Positions 34,766-43,212 of a DNA stretch of 64,000 bases are shown here, one piece after another (position 1 is the stretch's first letter; each line of letters begins with the position of its first letter). Source of the DNA: Planctomycetaceae bacterium (lineage in GTDB: Bacteria; Planctomycetota; Planctomycetia; Pirellulales; Pirellulaceae). The notes below the pieces were generated by a model that did no database searches, was not told where the DNA came from, and saw only the letters and a list, made by a program, of their open reading frames with translations. The stretch lies in the NCBI GenBank assembly GCA_020638995.1, contig JACKHM010000005.1:558001-622000 (forward strand). The letters are read 5' to 3'. The position numbers were made by a program, and so were the translations under genes.

Positions 34766-35284
34766 ATGGACGAGAAATCACGACAGGCGACGCGACTTTG
34801 GACGCTGGCCCAACCGGTGGTGTCTGCGTTCGTAACGTCGGTCGTGCGGGACTTCAAGGATCGGGACGATGTGCTGCAGGAAATTGCCGTGGCGGCCATC
34901 GAATCATTCGATGCGTACGACCCGAAGCGGCCGTTTGTTCCGTGGGTGATGGGAGTCGCGCGCAATCAGATCGGTCTGTACCTGCGACACCGTCGGCGCG
35001 ATCGGCTTGTGTTTGACGAAGAAACGGTGAGTTGTCTGGCGACCGTATTCTCCGAAGTCTCGTTAGAGGAGCGTCACAAGCTGGATGCACTCTCGGAATG
35101 TATGAAGCTGCTGGAAGGCCGTGCCCGGGAACTGTGCCAACTACGATATCACGATGATCTCAAGCCGGCCGGGATTGCGGCGAAGCTGGGGATGGCTCCG
35201 AATGCGGTGGCGAAGGCGCTGCAGCGCGTTCGCGAACAGTTGCGAGAGTGCATCAACCGCAAAACGGCGGAGGGAGTTGCCTGA
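34766..35284 (+). CDS. ECF-type RNA polymerase sigma factor
   Basis: 172 residues from MDEKSRQATRLW; GGGAAAACGG precedes it, and longer in-frame ATGs exist at 34703 and 34754. Region 2 is seen in AVVSAF-like helices, DFKDRDDVLQEIAVAAIESFD and PFVPWVMGVARNQI. Region 4 is LEGRARELCQLRYHDDLKPAGIAAKLGMAPNAVAKALQRVREQL, with its HTH. It belongs to the short sigma-70 type common in Rhodopirellula and Verrucomicrobia. The stop overlaps the ATG of the next gene (TGATG), which encodes the presumed anti-sigma protein. Confidence 0.9.
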   Translation: MDEKSRQATRLWTLAQPVVSAFVTSVVRDFKDRDDVLQEIAVAAIESFDAYDPKRPFVPWVMGVARNQIGLYLRHRRRDRLVFDEETVSCLATVFSEVSLEERHKLDALSECMKLLEGRARELCQLRYHDDLKPAGIAAKLGMAPNAVAKALQRVREQLRECINRKTAEGVA

Positions 35285-36294
35285 TGTCTGCTTCCGCGAC
35301 AGATCTGATCCACGGTTACGTGGACGAGACGCTCACTGCCGAACAGCACGTTGAACTGGCGAATTGGATCAAAGAATCCCCCGAACACGCCCGACAGTTT
35401 TCAGAAACTGTTCTGCTGCATGATCGACTGCGGGCTGAGATGCTCGCAGCCGATGAGTTGCTGGTAACTCGAAGCCTTAGCGAGGTACAGAATGGTGGTG
35501 CCGCAACCAATCCATCGCTAACGCGTCGAGTTACATCCGGAGAAACGAGCCGATTTCGCCCAACTGTGCTTGCCCTCTCCACCGCCCTGTGCCTCACTCT
35601 CGTCCTGGGATTGATCTTCTGGCAATCCGTCAGCTCACCAGTGCTGGCTGCCAGCGATGAGTTACAGCGAATCATTCAGGCCAGTGAGGCTGCGCTGGAT
35701 CGCACCTATGCCGTAACGGCACTGGGTGAAGACGTTGATTCGGAGTCACTGGCATCGACTGTTCGTGGTGCGAAGCCGTCCGTCGATGGGGCGTTGCTGC
35801 ATGTGCGCGGACCAAATCAATACGTCCTTGTCCGCTACTTTGCCGACGGAACCGAGTTCATTACCGGCAGCGACGGGACAACAGCATGGTCTGTTCCACC
35901 TCGTGGACGCGTGCGTGTGAGCGGTGATGCCACGCGGTTTCGTGGGGCCGTTCCCGGCCAACAGCAAGCCATTCCATTCGTCGACATGCGGAACAGCCTG
36001 CGGCAGTTGCAGGAGTCCTGCGATCTTGATCTGTCTCCTGAAAAGACTCCGGAAGGCTGGAGACGAATGATTGCGACTCGCAAAGCGACAGCTACCGGTG
36101 GTCCAAAGCAAGTCACCCTGTGGTACGACGTACAGTCCGGAACAATTTACAGGATGTTGCTGGAGCGTCTTCCGCAGGCGCGGGGCGGCCCGAGAAATGT
36201 CCTGCTGGAGCTGACGGATGAACGCGATCTGGGACCGGCGTACTTCGAACACACCAGCCATCACGACACAAATCGAGAAGTCATCGAGGAATAG
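35284..36294 (+). CDS. Membrane-anchored anti-sigma-like protein
   Basis: 336 residues. The N-terminal ~90 residues (DLIHGYVDETLTAEQHVELA, WIKESPEHARQFSE) have the acidic helical form of zinc-less planctomycete anti-sigma domains. A single membrane segment follows (VLALSTALCLTLVLGLIFWQ). The periplasmic part is beta-rich (YVLVRYFADGTEFITGSDGT). Start overlaps the sigma-factor stop, which couples their synthesis. It probably holds the sigma factor inactive until an extracytoplasmic signal arrives. The sulfatase gene 3 bases downstream suggests that sulfated glycans or their transport are the signal or output. Confidence 0.75.
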   Translation: MSASATDLIHGYVDETLTAEQHVELANWIKESPEHARQFSETVLLHDRLRAEMLAADELLVTRSLSEVQNGGAATNPSLTRRVTSGETSRFRPTVLALSTALCLTLVLGLIFWQSVSSPVLAASDELQRIIQASEAALDRTYAVTALGEDVDSESLASTVRGAKPSVDGALLHVRGPNQYVLVRYFADGTEFITGSDGTTAWSVPPRGRVRVSGDATRFRGAVPGQQQAIPFVDMRNSLRQLQESCDLDLSPEKTPEGWRRMIATRKATATGGPKQVTLWYDVQSGTIYRMLLERLPQARGGPRNVLLELTDERDLGPAYFEHTSHHDTNREVIEE

Positions 36295-36297
36295 ACT

Positions 36298-37719
36298 ATG
36301 TACCGGTTACTCATTTTCGTCGCGACCACGTTGATCGGCCTTCCGGTCATGTCAGCGGAGCGTCCCAACATCGTGTTCATGATGTCGGACGACCAGGCAT
36401 GGAACGGTCTGTCCGTGGCCATGCACCCGGACCTGGAATGGTCCAGGAGTTCGGTGGTGGAGACTCCGCATCTGGAGAGACTGGCGGCACAAGGGATGCG
36501 GTTTTCGGCCGCCTATGCTCCGGCATCGGTCTGCTCACCGACACGAATCAGCCTGCAGACCGGCAAGTCGCCGGCCGCCCTGCACTGGACGAAAGCGGCA
36601 GGTCCGGAATCAGGTCACCGGATGATTGAACCCCGCAACATCAAGCAGATCGCCTCCAGCGAAGTCACCATTGCCGAGTTGCTGCGAGATGCAGGTTACG
36701 CGACGGCTCATTACGGCAAGTGGCATATCAACGGAGGCGGCCCCGCAGCGCATGGCTACGACGAAGGAGACGGGGACATCGGGAACGAATACGCGCATGA
36801 ATATGGCGATCCCAACCCTGCCGACATCTTTGGAATGGCCGATCGAGCGGTCGCCTTTATGGAGAAGAACCATCAGGCCAATCAACCATTCTTCGTGCAG
36901 ATGTCGTGGCACGCCCTGCATGCACCGCAAAACGCGATGAAGGAAACTCTGGCGAAATACGCGGCCCGATTAAATGGTTCAGTCGATGAAAAACGAGTCG
37001 GCAGTGCAGCCATCGCTGAGAATCTTGATACGGGGGTGGGAGTCGTTCTGGATGCAGTCGAACGGCTCGGACTTCAGGACAACACGTACGTGATTTACAT
37101 GTCCGACAATGGCGCCGGTGGCGGCGGAGGGGGTGGCCAAGGTGGCGGAAGAGGCCGCACTGGCCTCGCAGGGGGAAAAGGAGGCGTCTGGGAAGGGGGC
37201 ATTCGCTGCCCGTTCATCATCCGTGGACCGGGAATCCCGGCGAACTCATGGTGCCACACGCGAATTGTGGGTTACGACCTATTCCCGACGTTCTGTGAAT
37301 GGGCGGGCGTTCCAGCCTCAAAGCTGCCGAGTGAGCTTGAAGGTGGAAGCATTGTCAACCTGCTGGACGACGGCAAAGGAACCGTCAAACGTCAGCGAGA
37401 AGAAATGGTCTTTCACTTCCCTCATTACCAGGGAGGCGATGGCCCGCATTCCGCGTTGTTCCTCGGCGACCTCAAACTGATGAAATTCTACGAAGATGGT
37501 CGCCTCGCCCTGTTCGATCTCGGAGCAGACATCTCTGAGCGAAACGACGTGTCCCAACAAATACCCGAAAAGGTGAAGGAACTGGATGGCTTGCTCATAA
37601 CGTACCTCGCCGAAGTCGATGCCCAGATGGCGACTCCGAATCCCGATTACGATCCTGGCAAAGAAGTGGTCTCACGCAAAGGCGCCAAGCCGCAAAGAAG
37701 GAAAGGGAAGAAGAGATGA
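36298..37719 (+). CDS. Secreted sulfatase with repeat-derived C-terminal tail
   Basis: 473 residues. A signal peptide (LLIFVATTLIGLPVMSA) precedes the metal motif RPNIVFMMSDDQAW and the formylglycine motif CSPTRISLQTG (Cys79). A Gly-rich loop (AGGGGGGGQGGGRGR) near residue 280 is unusual. The last 15 residues (SRKGAKPQRRKGKKR) are encoded by the left arm and spacer of a palindromic repeat, so the original C-terminus has been replaced. It follows the anti-sigma gene by 3 bases and probably belongs to the same transcript. Confidence 0.9.
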   Translation: MYRLLIFVATTLIGLPVMSAERPNIVFMMSDDQAWNGLSVAMHPDLEWSRSSVVETPHLERLAAQGMRFSAAYAPASVCSPTRISLQTGKSPAALHWTKAAGPESGHRMIEPRNIKQIASSEVTIAELLRDAGYATAHYGKWHINGGGPAAHGYDEGDGDIGNEYAHEYGDPNPADIFGMADRAVAFMEKNHQANQPFFVQMSWHALHAPQNAMKETLAKYAARLNGSVDEKRVGSAAIAENLDTGVGVVLDAVERLGLQDNTYVIYMSDNGAGGGGGGGQGGGRGRTGLAGGKGGVWEGGIRCPFIIRGPGIPANSWCHTRIVGYDLFPTFCEWAGVPASKLPSELEGGSIVNLLDDGKGTVKRQREEMVFHFPHYQGGDGPHSALFLGDLKLMKFYEDGRLALFDLGADISERNDVSQQIPEKVKELDGLLITYLAEVDAQMATPNPDYDPGKEVVSRKGAKPQRRKGKKR

Positions 37720-37756
37720 ATGATTGTCCCTTTGCGTCTCTGCGTCTTCGCGTGAG
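37671..37756. repeat. Palindromic repeat copy 1 (R1)
   Basis: 27-nt arms at 37671-37697 and 37730-37756, imperfect inverted copies of each other (CTCACGCAAAGGCGCC in the left arm, GCGTCTTCGCGTGAG in the right). The sulfatase stop codon lies in the spacer. Confidence 0.85.
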
Positions 37757-37763
37757 CCCCCCT

Positions 37764-38147
37764 TCACTCTGGAAGACCGTTGACGATGCGTGTGATCCCG
37801 GTCTTGATGAGCACCTCGCCGAAGTTGATCAACATTCCGAGCCGTTTATCAGCCAGACGCACGTAAGTAAGAAGTTGTTTCTTATGAACAGGATGGATGA
37901 CCTCCACGGATTTCAATTCGATGATCACGATGTCTTCTACGATTAGATCCGCCTCAAATCCTTTATCCAGCAATAATCCATCCCAAACAATCGGCACCGG
38001 TACTTTCGCCTGCACTTTCAGTCCACGTTTCTGAAGCTCGTATAACATTACTTCCTGATAAACCGATTCCAGCAACCCAGGCCCCAATCGCACATGTACA
38101 TGATACGCAACATCTACGATCACTTTGGCAACCTCGTTTTCAGTCAT
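37764..38147 (-). CDS. GxxExxY protein (PD-(D/E)XK-like)
   Basis: 127 residues, full length for the family. The naming motif is GLLESVY (Gly24, Glu27, Tyr30). A nuclease-like core follows: GFEADLIV then IIELKSV (a D-(E)xK arrangement), and YVRLADKRLGMLINFGE closes the fold. These proteins are thought to be related to PD-(D/E)XK nucleases, with no established role. The gene has repeat arms on both sides (R1 left arm at 37671 and R2 at 38166), arranged as inverted repeats. Confidence 0.85.
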   Translation of the reverse strand: MTENEVAKVIVDVAYHVHVRLGPGLLESVYQEVMLYELQKRGLKVQAKVPVPIVWDGLLLDKGFEADLIVEDIVIIELKSVEVIHPVHKKQLLTYVRLADKRLGMLINFGEVLIKTGITRIVNGLPE

Positions 38148-38165
38148 CGTACTTGTTTCCTATTT

Positions 38166-38192
38166 CTTTGCGCCTTGGCGACTCTGCGTGTG
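38166..38192. repeat. Single repeat arm (R2)
   Basis: 27 nt beginning CTTTGCGCCTTGGCGACTCT. It matches the reverse complement of the R1 left arm with few changes. It lies 18 bases beyond the start codon of the GxxExxY gene and just before the next exported-protein gene. Confidence 0.8.
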
Positions 38193-38201
38193 CATTTCAC
38201 C

Positions 38202-38876
38202 ATGATGGCAAACGCGGAGCCGATTCGTAAGCCGACGATTGCGGACACGATTCGCGCCAATGTCTATGCCGACAACTCATTCAAGCTGTACATCAACGGG
38301 GAACTTGTTGCCGTCGATTCCATTGCGTTTGTTCCGCACAACGTCGTCTCGGTCGACATTCTGCCAGCGTATCCGATGACGATTGCGGTGATGGCGATCG
38401 ACAACGCGGACCCGAAAACAGGCATGGAATACGCCAACACCAACATCGGTGACGGCGGCTTCATCCTGAAGTTCGGCGACGGGACGGTGACCAATGCCAC
38501 CTGGAAGGCCAAGAAGATTTCCTGGGGCCCCGTCGGTGGGGACACGGAGAATCCCCGCGTCGAGAGTCTTCCTGTTCCCGACAACTGGTTCGCCGTCGAC
38601 TTCGATGACAGCAGCTGGTCTCGCGCCAAAGAGTACACCGAAGAGGAAGTCGGCCCGAAGGAACCGTTCTATGAGCACGACTTCAAGGGAGCGAAGTTCA
38701 TTTGGTCGGATGATGTGAAGCTCGATAACGTCGTGCTGTTTCGCACGGTGATTCAGACGCCACCCGATGGAAAGTCCCGTCCCGACTTTCGCGGGCTGAC
38801 CGATACCGTTCCCGCGTCACCACGTCGCGGCGACAGAAACTCGCAACGACCACCCCGTAGCCCGGAGACGCCATAA
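38202..38876 (+). CDS. Probably exported protein of the sulfatase cluster, unknown function
   Basis: 224 residues if the first of two ATGs at 38202/38205 is used. The protein body begins NAEPIRKPTIADTIRANVY and has a beta-rich galactose-binding-like pattern (FKLYINGELVAVDS, KFIWSDDVKLDNVVLFRTV). It lacks its own hydrophobic start; an upstream in-frame stretch (FLFLCALATLRVHFT) comes from repeat arm R2. The stop (38874) is directly followed by the YHYH/sulfatase gene. It probably served as a secreted partner. Whether the repeat supplied or destroyed its signal peptide is open. Confidence 0.55.
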   Translation: MMANAEPIRKPTIADTIRANVYADNSFKLYINGELVAVDSIAFVPHNVVSVDILPAYPMTIAVMAIDNADPKTGMEYANTNIGDGGFILKFGDGTVTNATWKAKKISWGPVGGDTENPRVESLPVPDNWFAVDFDDSSWSRAKEYTEEEVGPKEPFYEHDFKGAKFIWSDDVKLDNVVLFRTVIQTPPDGKSRPDFRGLTDTVPASPRRGDRNSQRPPRSPETP

Positions 38877-41800
38877 ATGAGACCACCTAAGTCAAACACA
38901 AGATGCACTACCCTGTACCTGGTGGGCATGGCTTTTTGGCTGACCTTGTCGGTGAATGCAGTTGCCCATCCCGGTGGTCATAGTCACGGCGACTCGGACG
39001 CTCCTGCGGCGTCGCGTACCTGGACGCTGGCCGACAGCGGAGCGCACTGGCACGGCACGTTTGTCTCGGCGAAAGACGGAAGAGCCACGTTCCAGTGGGA
39101 TGACGGCAATGCCGTTTCCATTGCCATTGAACAACTGATCGAGAGCGACCGGACGTGGATTAACAACCGACTCGCCGAGATCGAGCGATTGAATCAGGCG
39201 ACACCGACGATCGTACTCGCGCAGAACCGGCCCCGTCCACGCACCGAAACAAAGGCAGCACCGGAGCCGGACAATGTGCCGCCGATCCATCAGCACTTCA
39301 CACCGTTCAAAGACTCACTCGGACTGCGGTGGGATGAGCGTTTCTACTATGTCGAATCCAATGGCCTGCCGGATCATTCGATGATGATCGGCATCACCGC
39401 CTGGCAGCAGCAGGTGCCGCTGCCGCAAAGCTACACGGGCAACAACGCCTGGCGGATTCCTCTGCATCCCGTTCCGGCCAGACAGCCAATGTCAGCGAAG
39501 ACGAACTTCTTTCGTGGTGCCATTGCGCTGGCGGTCAATGGGGTGCCGATCTTCAATCCGATCAAGAACGATGGTCGAACCGACACGTTGCTGGCTGGGG
39601 AACTCGACCAATGGGGTGGCCACTGCGGTCGGGGTGACGACTACCATTACCACATCGCTCCGGTACATCTCGAAGAAGTCGTCGGTGCTGGCGAACCAAT
39701 CGCCTATGCTCTCGACGGCTACCCCATCTACGGCTACCAGGACGAACAGGCGACCGACTTCGCTCCGCTCGACTGGCTCAATGGCCACAAAGATGCCGCC
39801 GGGGACTACCACTATCACGCCACGAAGACCTATCCGTATCTGAACGGTGGGTTCTATGGAGAAGTGGTCGAGCGGGATGGACAGGTCGATCCGCAGCCTC
39901 GCGCCCAGAGTCCGCGTCCCGCGTTGCCGCCCCTTCGCGGCGCCAAGATCACCAGCTTCGACCGCAGCGACAACGACAAGACCTGGCGGGTGGATTATGA
40001 ACTGCGCGGGGAGAAACGATCGGTCGGTTATGTCATCGACGAAGGCCGGTCCATCAGCTTCACGTTCAACGAAGGGTCTGACGGTACTCGCAGCGAGACG
40101 TTTCCGATTCGCCCACAGCGCGAACAGGGAGGTCAGCCGCGCAGCCGACAACAACCACCTCCGCGCCGAGGTGCCGGTGGTCGTCCGGGAGGACCGCGCC
40201 CCGACAACAACCAGGGCAATGACCGTGGCCCAATGCCGCGAGGGCAGGCGACTCAGAGCACGACTCGTCGCCCCTGGATCGAGGTTCACGCCTCCGAGAT
40301 GGACACCGATGGTGATGGAGTCCTGACAACCGCTGAAGTCCGGGCGGAATCTGAGAAAGCGTTTACAGCCTACGATTTGGACGAAGATGGTCAGGTCTCG
40401 CTGAAGGACTTGGCGGAAGGCCGCCCGGTCCGTTCAGCAATGGGAGGATTCATCCGCGAGCATCGAGAAGAGCTGGACCGCGACCAGAACGGTTCGCTTT
40501 CGCGGGACGAAGTTATTCAAAACGCCCTGCGGATGTTCGGCAAGGCCGATACGGACGGAGACGGCCGTCTTTTGATCGAGAAAAACGGGGCTCACGCAAA
40601 GACGCAAAGCCGCCAAGGAAACTCAGGCGATACTGATGCAGATCGCCCTTCACCTGGGGCAAGGACCGCATCAGGAAAAAACACGACAAGTTCCGATCGC
40701 AATACTCCTGCTCCCTTTGCGTCTTCGCGCCTTCGCGTGAGCCCTCCTCCCCCCAACATCGTGTTCATCCTGATCGACGATATGGGCTGGAGAGATGTTG
40801 GCTTCGCAGGAAACACGTTCGTCGAAAGTCCCCACATCGACCGGTTGGCAGACGAGGGAATCCAGTTCACTCAGGCATACGCCAGTGCTCCGAATTGCGC
40901 ACCGACGCGGGCCTGCCTGATGTCCGGCCAGTACACACCTCGGCACGGTATCTACACGGTCATCGATCCGCGGCATGATCCCGGCCAACCGCACCATCGC
41001 ATCGTTTCGGCTCGCAGCGAGGAATCCCTCAACGGCGAAACCATCACGATTGCGGAAGTGCTGAAGGACCGGGACTATGCAACAGCCTGCTTCGGGATGT
41101 GGAATCTCGGACGAGGTCGCAATGGTCCCACCACCGCAACAGGACAGGGGTTCGACGTTTACAGGAAGCCGCAGGATCTGGGGTTCGACCAGAACGCCTA
41201 CTTCGCGACGGACGGTCGCTATCTCACTGATGTCCTGTTCGACGAAGGTCTGCGATTCATTGAACAGCATGTGAATGAACCATTCTTTCTGTATCTGCCA
41301 ACACACGCTGTTCACGCTCCGTTCGAACCCAAACCGGAACTGGTCGAGAAATACCGTGAGAAAGCCCGCCGACTCAGGTTGGACGGCGCGGATCCGATCT
41401 ACGCCGCGATGATCGAAGCCGTTGACCAGAACGTCGGTCGACTGCTGACCCTTCTCGAACGGCAGCAACTGGCGGACAACACGCTCGTCGTTTTCACCAG
41501 CGACAACGGCGGCACACCGCAGTACGTCGCACCACTCAACGGCAGCAAGGGGGCGCTGTACGAAGGAGGCATTCGCGTCCCCTGCGCTGTCTGGTGGAAA
41601 GGGATCGAGAATCCCGGTCGGACGTGCGACGTGCCGGTGCTCAGCATGGACTTCTATCCCACGCTGGCGGAACTGTCGGGTGCGAACCTGCCAGCCCAGC
41701 AACCGATCGATGGTGTGAGTCTCATTCCCGTCCTGAAACAGTCCGGACACATCAACCGCGAAGCTGTCTACTGGCATTTCCCCTGCTACATCGGTCGCGG

Positions 41801-42074
41801 AGAACCGTGCAGTGCCGTCCGGGCAGGCGACTGGAAACTGATTCAGAAATTCGAGGACCAGTCGGTGGAACTGTTCAATCTGCACGACGATCCTGGTGAG
41901 TCGAGAAATCTCGCACAGTCGAACCCGGACAAGACTCATCAGATGGTCAGCCTGTTGACTGACTGGCAGACCTCACTCAGCGCCCCCCTCCCATCCGCAC
42001 CAAATCCTGCCTTTGACCCAATGGCTCGTCATCAGCCTGCACGAAGAGGATTATCACAACGCTCGACCAACTGA
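38877..42074 (+). CDS. Fusion: YHYH/EF-hand protein joined to a sulfatase through a palindromic repeat
   Basis: 1065 residues. Order: signal peptide to about 30; SHD1-like part (WTLADSGAHWHGTF); YHYH domain with GRGDDYHYHIAP and GDYHYHATKTYP; Arg/Pro-rich linker. Four EF-hand loops come next (DTDGDGVLTTAE from about 473, DLDEDGQVSLKD, DRDQNGSLSRDE, and DTDGDGRLL cut short at about 567). Residues 572-622 are translated repeat (AHAKTQSRQ to SRLRVSPPP). A sulfatase then starts at NIVFILIDDMGW, with CAPTRACLMSGQ (Cys674). The sulfatase lacks its own signal. One open frame throughout; whether it is expressed as one chain is unproven. Confidence 0.85.
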   Translation: MRPPKSNTRCTTLYLVGMAFWLTLSVNAVAHPGGHSHGDSDAPAASRTWTLADSGAHWHGTFVSAKDGRATFQWDDGNAVSIAIEQLIESDRTWINNRLAEIERLNQATPTIVLAQNRPRPRTETKAAPEPDNVPPIHQHFTPFKDSLGLRWDERFYYVESNGLPDHSMMIGITAWQQQVPLPQSYTGNNAWRIPLHPVPARQPMSAKTNFFRGAIALAVNGVPIFNPIKNDGRTDTLLAGELDQWGGHCGRGDDYHYHIAPVHLEEVVGAGEPIAYALDGYPIYGYQDEQATDFAPLDWLNGHKDAAGDYHYHATKTYPYLNGGFYGEVVERDGQVDPQPRAQSPRPALPPLRGAKITSFDRSDNDKTWRVDYELRGEKRSVGYVIDEGRSISFTFNEGSDGTRSETFPIRPQREQGGQPRSRQQPPPRRGAGGRPGGPRPDNNQGNDRGPMPRGQATQSTTRRPWIEVHASEMDTDGDGVLTTAEVRAESEKAFTAYDLDEDGQVSLKDLAEGRPVRSAMGGFIREHREELDRDQNGSLSRDEVIQNALRMFGKADTDGDGRLLIEKNGAHAKTQSRQGNSGDTDADRPSPGARTASGKNTTSSDRNTPAPFASSRLRVSPPPPNIVFILIDDMGWRDVGFAGNTFVESPHIDRLADEGIQFTQAYASAPNCAPTRACLMSGQYTPRHGIYTVIDPRHDPGQPHHRIVSARSEESLNGETITIAEVLKDRDYATACFGMWNLGRGRNGPTTATGQGFDVYRKPQDLGFDQNAYFATDGRYLTDVLFDEGLRFIEQHVNEPFFLYLPTHAVHAPFEPKPELVEKYREKARRLRLDGADPIYAAMIEAVDQNVGRLLTLLERQQLADNTLVVFTSDNGGTPQYVAPLNGSKGALYEGGIRVPCAVWWKGIENPGRTCDVPVLSMDFYPTLAELSGANLPAQQPIDGVSLIPVLKQSGHINREAVYWHFPCYIGRGEPCSAVRAGDWKLIQKFEDQSVELFNLHDDPGESRNLAQSNPDKTHQMVSLLTDWQTSLSAPLPSAPNPAFDPMARHQPARRGLSQRSTN
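40591..40741. repeat. Palindromic repeat copy 3 (R3) inside a gene
   Basis: 27-nt arms at 40591-40617 and 40715-40741, of the same family as R1 and R2, with a 97-base spacer. The insertion keeps the reading frame between the EF-hand region and the sulfatase. Confidence 0.85.
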
Positions 42075-42379
42075 TCTGACATCACATTAGCTGGCGATTG
42101 CGAACTTTTCGAGGCCCAGGTGGACTAACACCTCCGAGACGTAATTCAGCGCTACCCAATTCAGGTCAACCATTTCGGCGAATCCAAAAACTCCAATGCA
42201 ATGCCTCCAGTCAAGTCGATGTCACGGGGTTTGGAAGGATCGCTCGAGTCGCTCTCGCGAGACTGAACACATGCTCTGATCCACATGCGTTCGGAGCATA
42301 GGCAGACCGAAGTGGAAAATCCGATTTCTGCCAGCAAGTTAACCGCTCGTAGCAGTTTCAGTGCGAGTCGCCCTTAGAA
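42075..42379. other. 305-base region between convergent genes
   Basis: No gene and no clear terminator hairpin seen. Confidence 0.4.
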
Positions 42380-43165
42380 CTACCAGTCGATTACGACTGA
42401 GTCCTCGATGCTAGCGCCAACTTCGACCGCCGCGTTTCCGTTGACCGTCGCCAATTCCAAGCGCCCTTGCGAACTGATAATCGCGATCAATGCCCCACGC
42501 GAGTGCTGGCCGTAGGTTTGACTAATGCCAGCAATCTCGCGTTGCTTACAACGCACAACCACATCCCGCATCGGAATCTGTCGCAGATGTGCCAGCCCAA
42601 TATCAGTTATCAGATTTCCAAAGCGATCAATACTGATAATTCGCCCAATCAGCTGCCGCTCTGTGAATCGCGGTCCCACGATGTCCAACAGCTTGACGTC
42701 GGTAGCGGATGGTCCGATTTGAGTCAGCGAAACTCCAAGGCTCAAATGAGCAGCAATCGGTGCCATGATATCTCTTCCGTGAAAGGTGTTGCTCACCTTC
42801 ACTCGCCAAAAGCTTCGGTTCTGTGCCACGACAAACTCGCACTTCGCAGACGCTTTGTGTACATGACTCAGCAAGCCGTTGTTGGGTGTCACGAAAAAAT
42901 GACCGTCACACTCAGCGGCGACGATCTCTCGCGTCGTACCAACACCAGGGTCGATAACGGCCACATGAATCGTCCCTGCGGGAAAGATGTTCCACATTTC
43001 GCCGATCGCCATTGAGCCACAAAGAATATGTTGCGGTGGGATCTCGTGGGTGACATCAATAATCTTTGCTGCGGGATTGATCGACAGAATGGCGCCCTTC
43101 ATTTGAGCCACGTAGGTGTCGGCGAGCCCAAAGTCCGTCGTCAAAGTGATAATCGCGGGCGGCAT
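42380..43165 (-). CDS. S-adenosylmethionine hydrolase (SAM hydroxide adenosyltransferase family)
   Basis: 261 residues from MPPAIITLTTDFG; a longer in-frame start at 43240 would overlap the gatB stop. The family motif set is present: TTDFGLADTYVAQMKG, VAVIDPGVGT, TPNNGLLSHV and NTFHGRDIMAPIAAHL, with IDRFGNLITDI in the C-terminal domain. These enzymes use water or hydroxide to split SAM into adenosine and methionine and are relatives of the fluorinase/chlorinase group. Last gene of the minus-strand run after gatB. Confidence 0.92.
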   Translation of the reverse strand: MPPAIITLTTDFGLADTYVAQMKGAILSINPAAKIIDVTHEIPPQHILCGSMAIGEMWNIFPAGTIHVAVIDPGVGTTREIVAAECDGHFFVTPNNGLLSHVHKASAKCEFVVAQNRSFWRVKVSNTFHGRDIMAPIAAHLSLGVSLTQIGPSATDVKLLDIVGPRFTERQLIGRIISIDRFGNLITDIGLAHLRQIPMRDVVVRCKQREIAGISQTYGQHSRGALIAIISSQGRLELATVNGNAAVEVGASIEDSVVIDW

Positions 43166-43212
43166 GGTTGCACAAAACAGAGCGCGAGGCGAGGCAAAGC
43201 ACTGGCTCAGGA

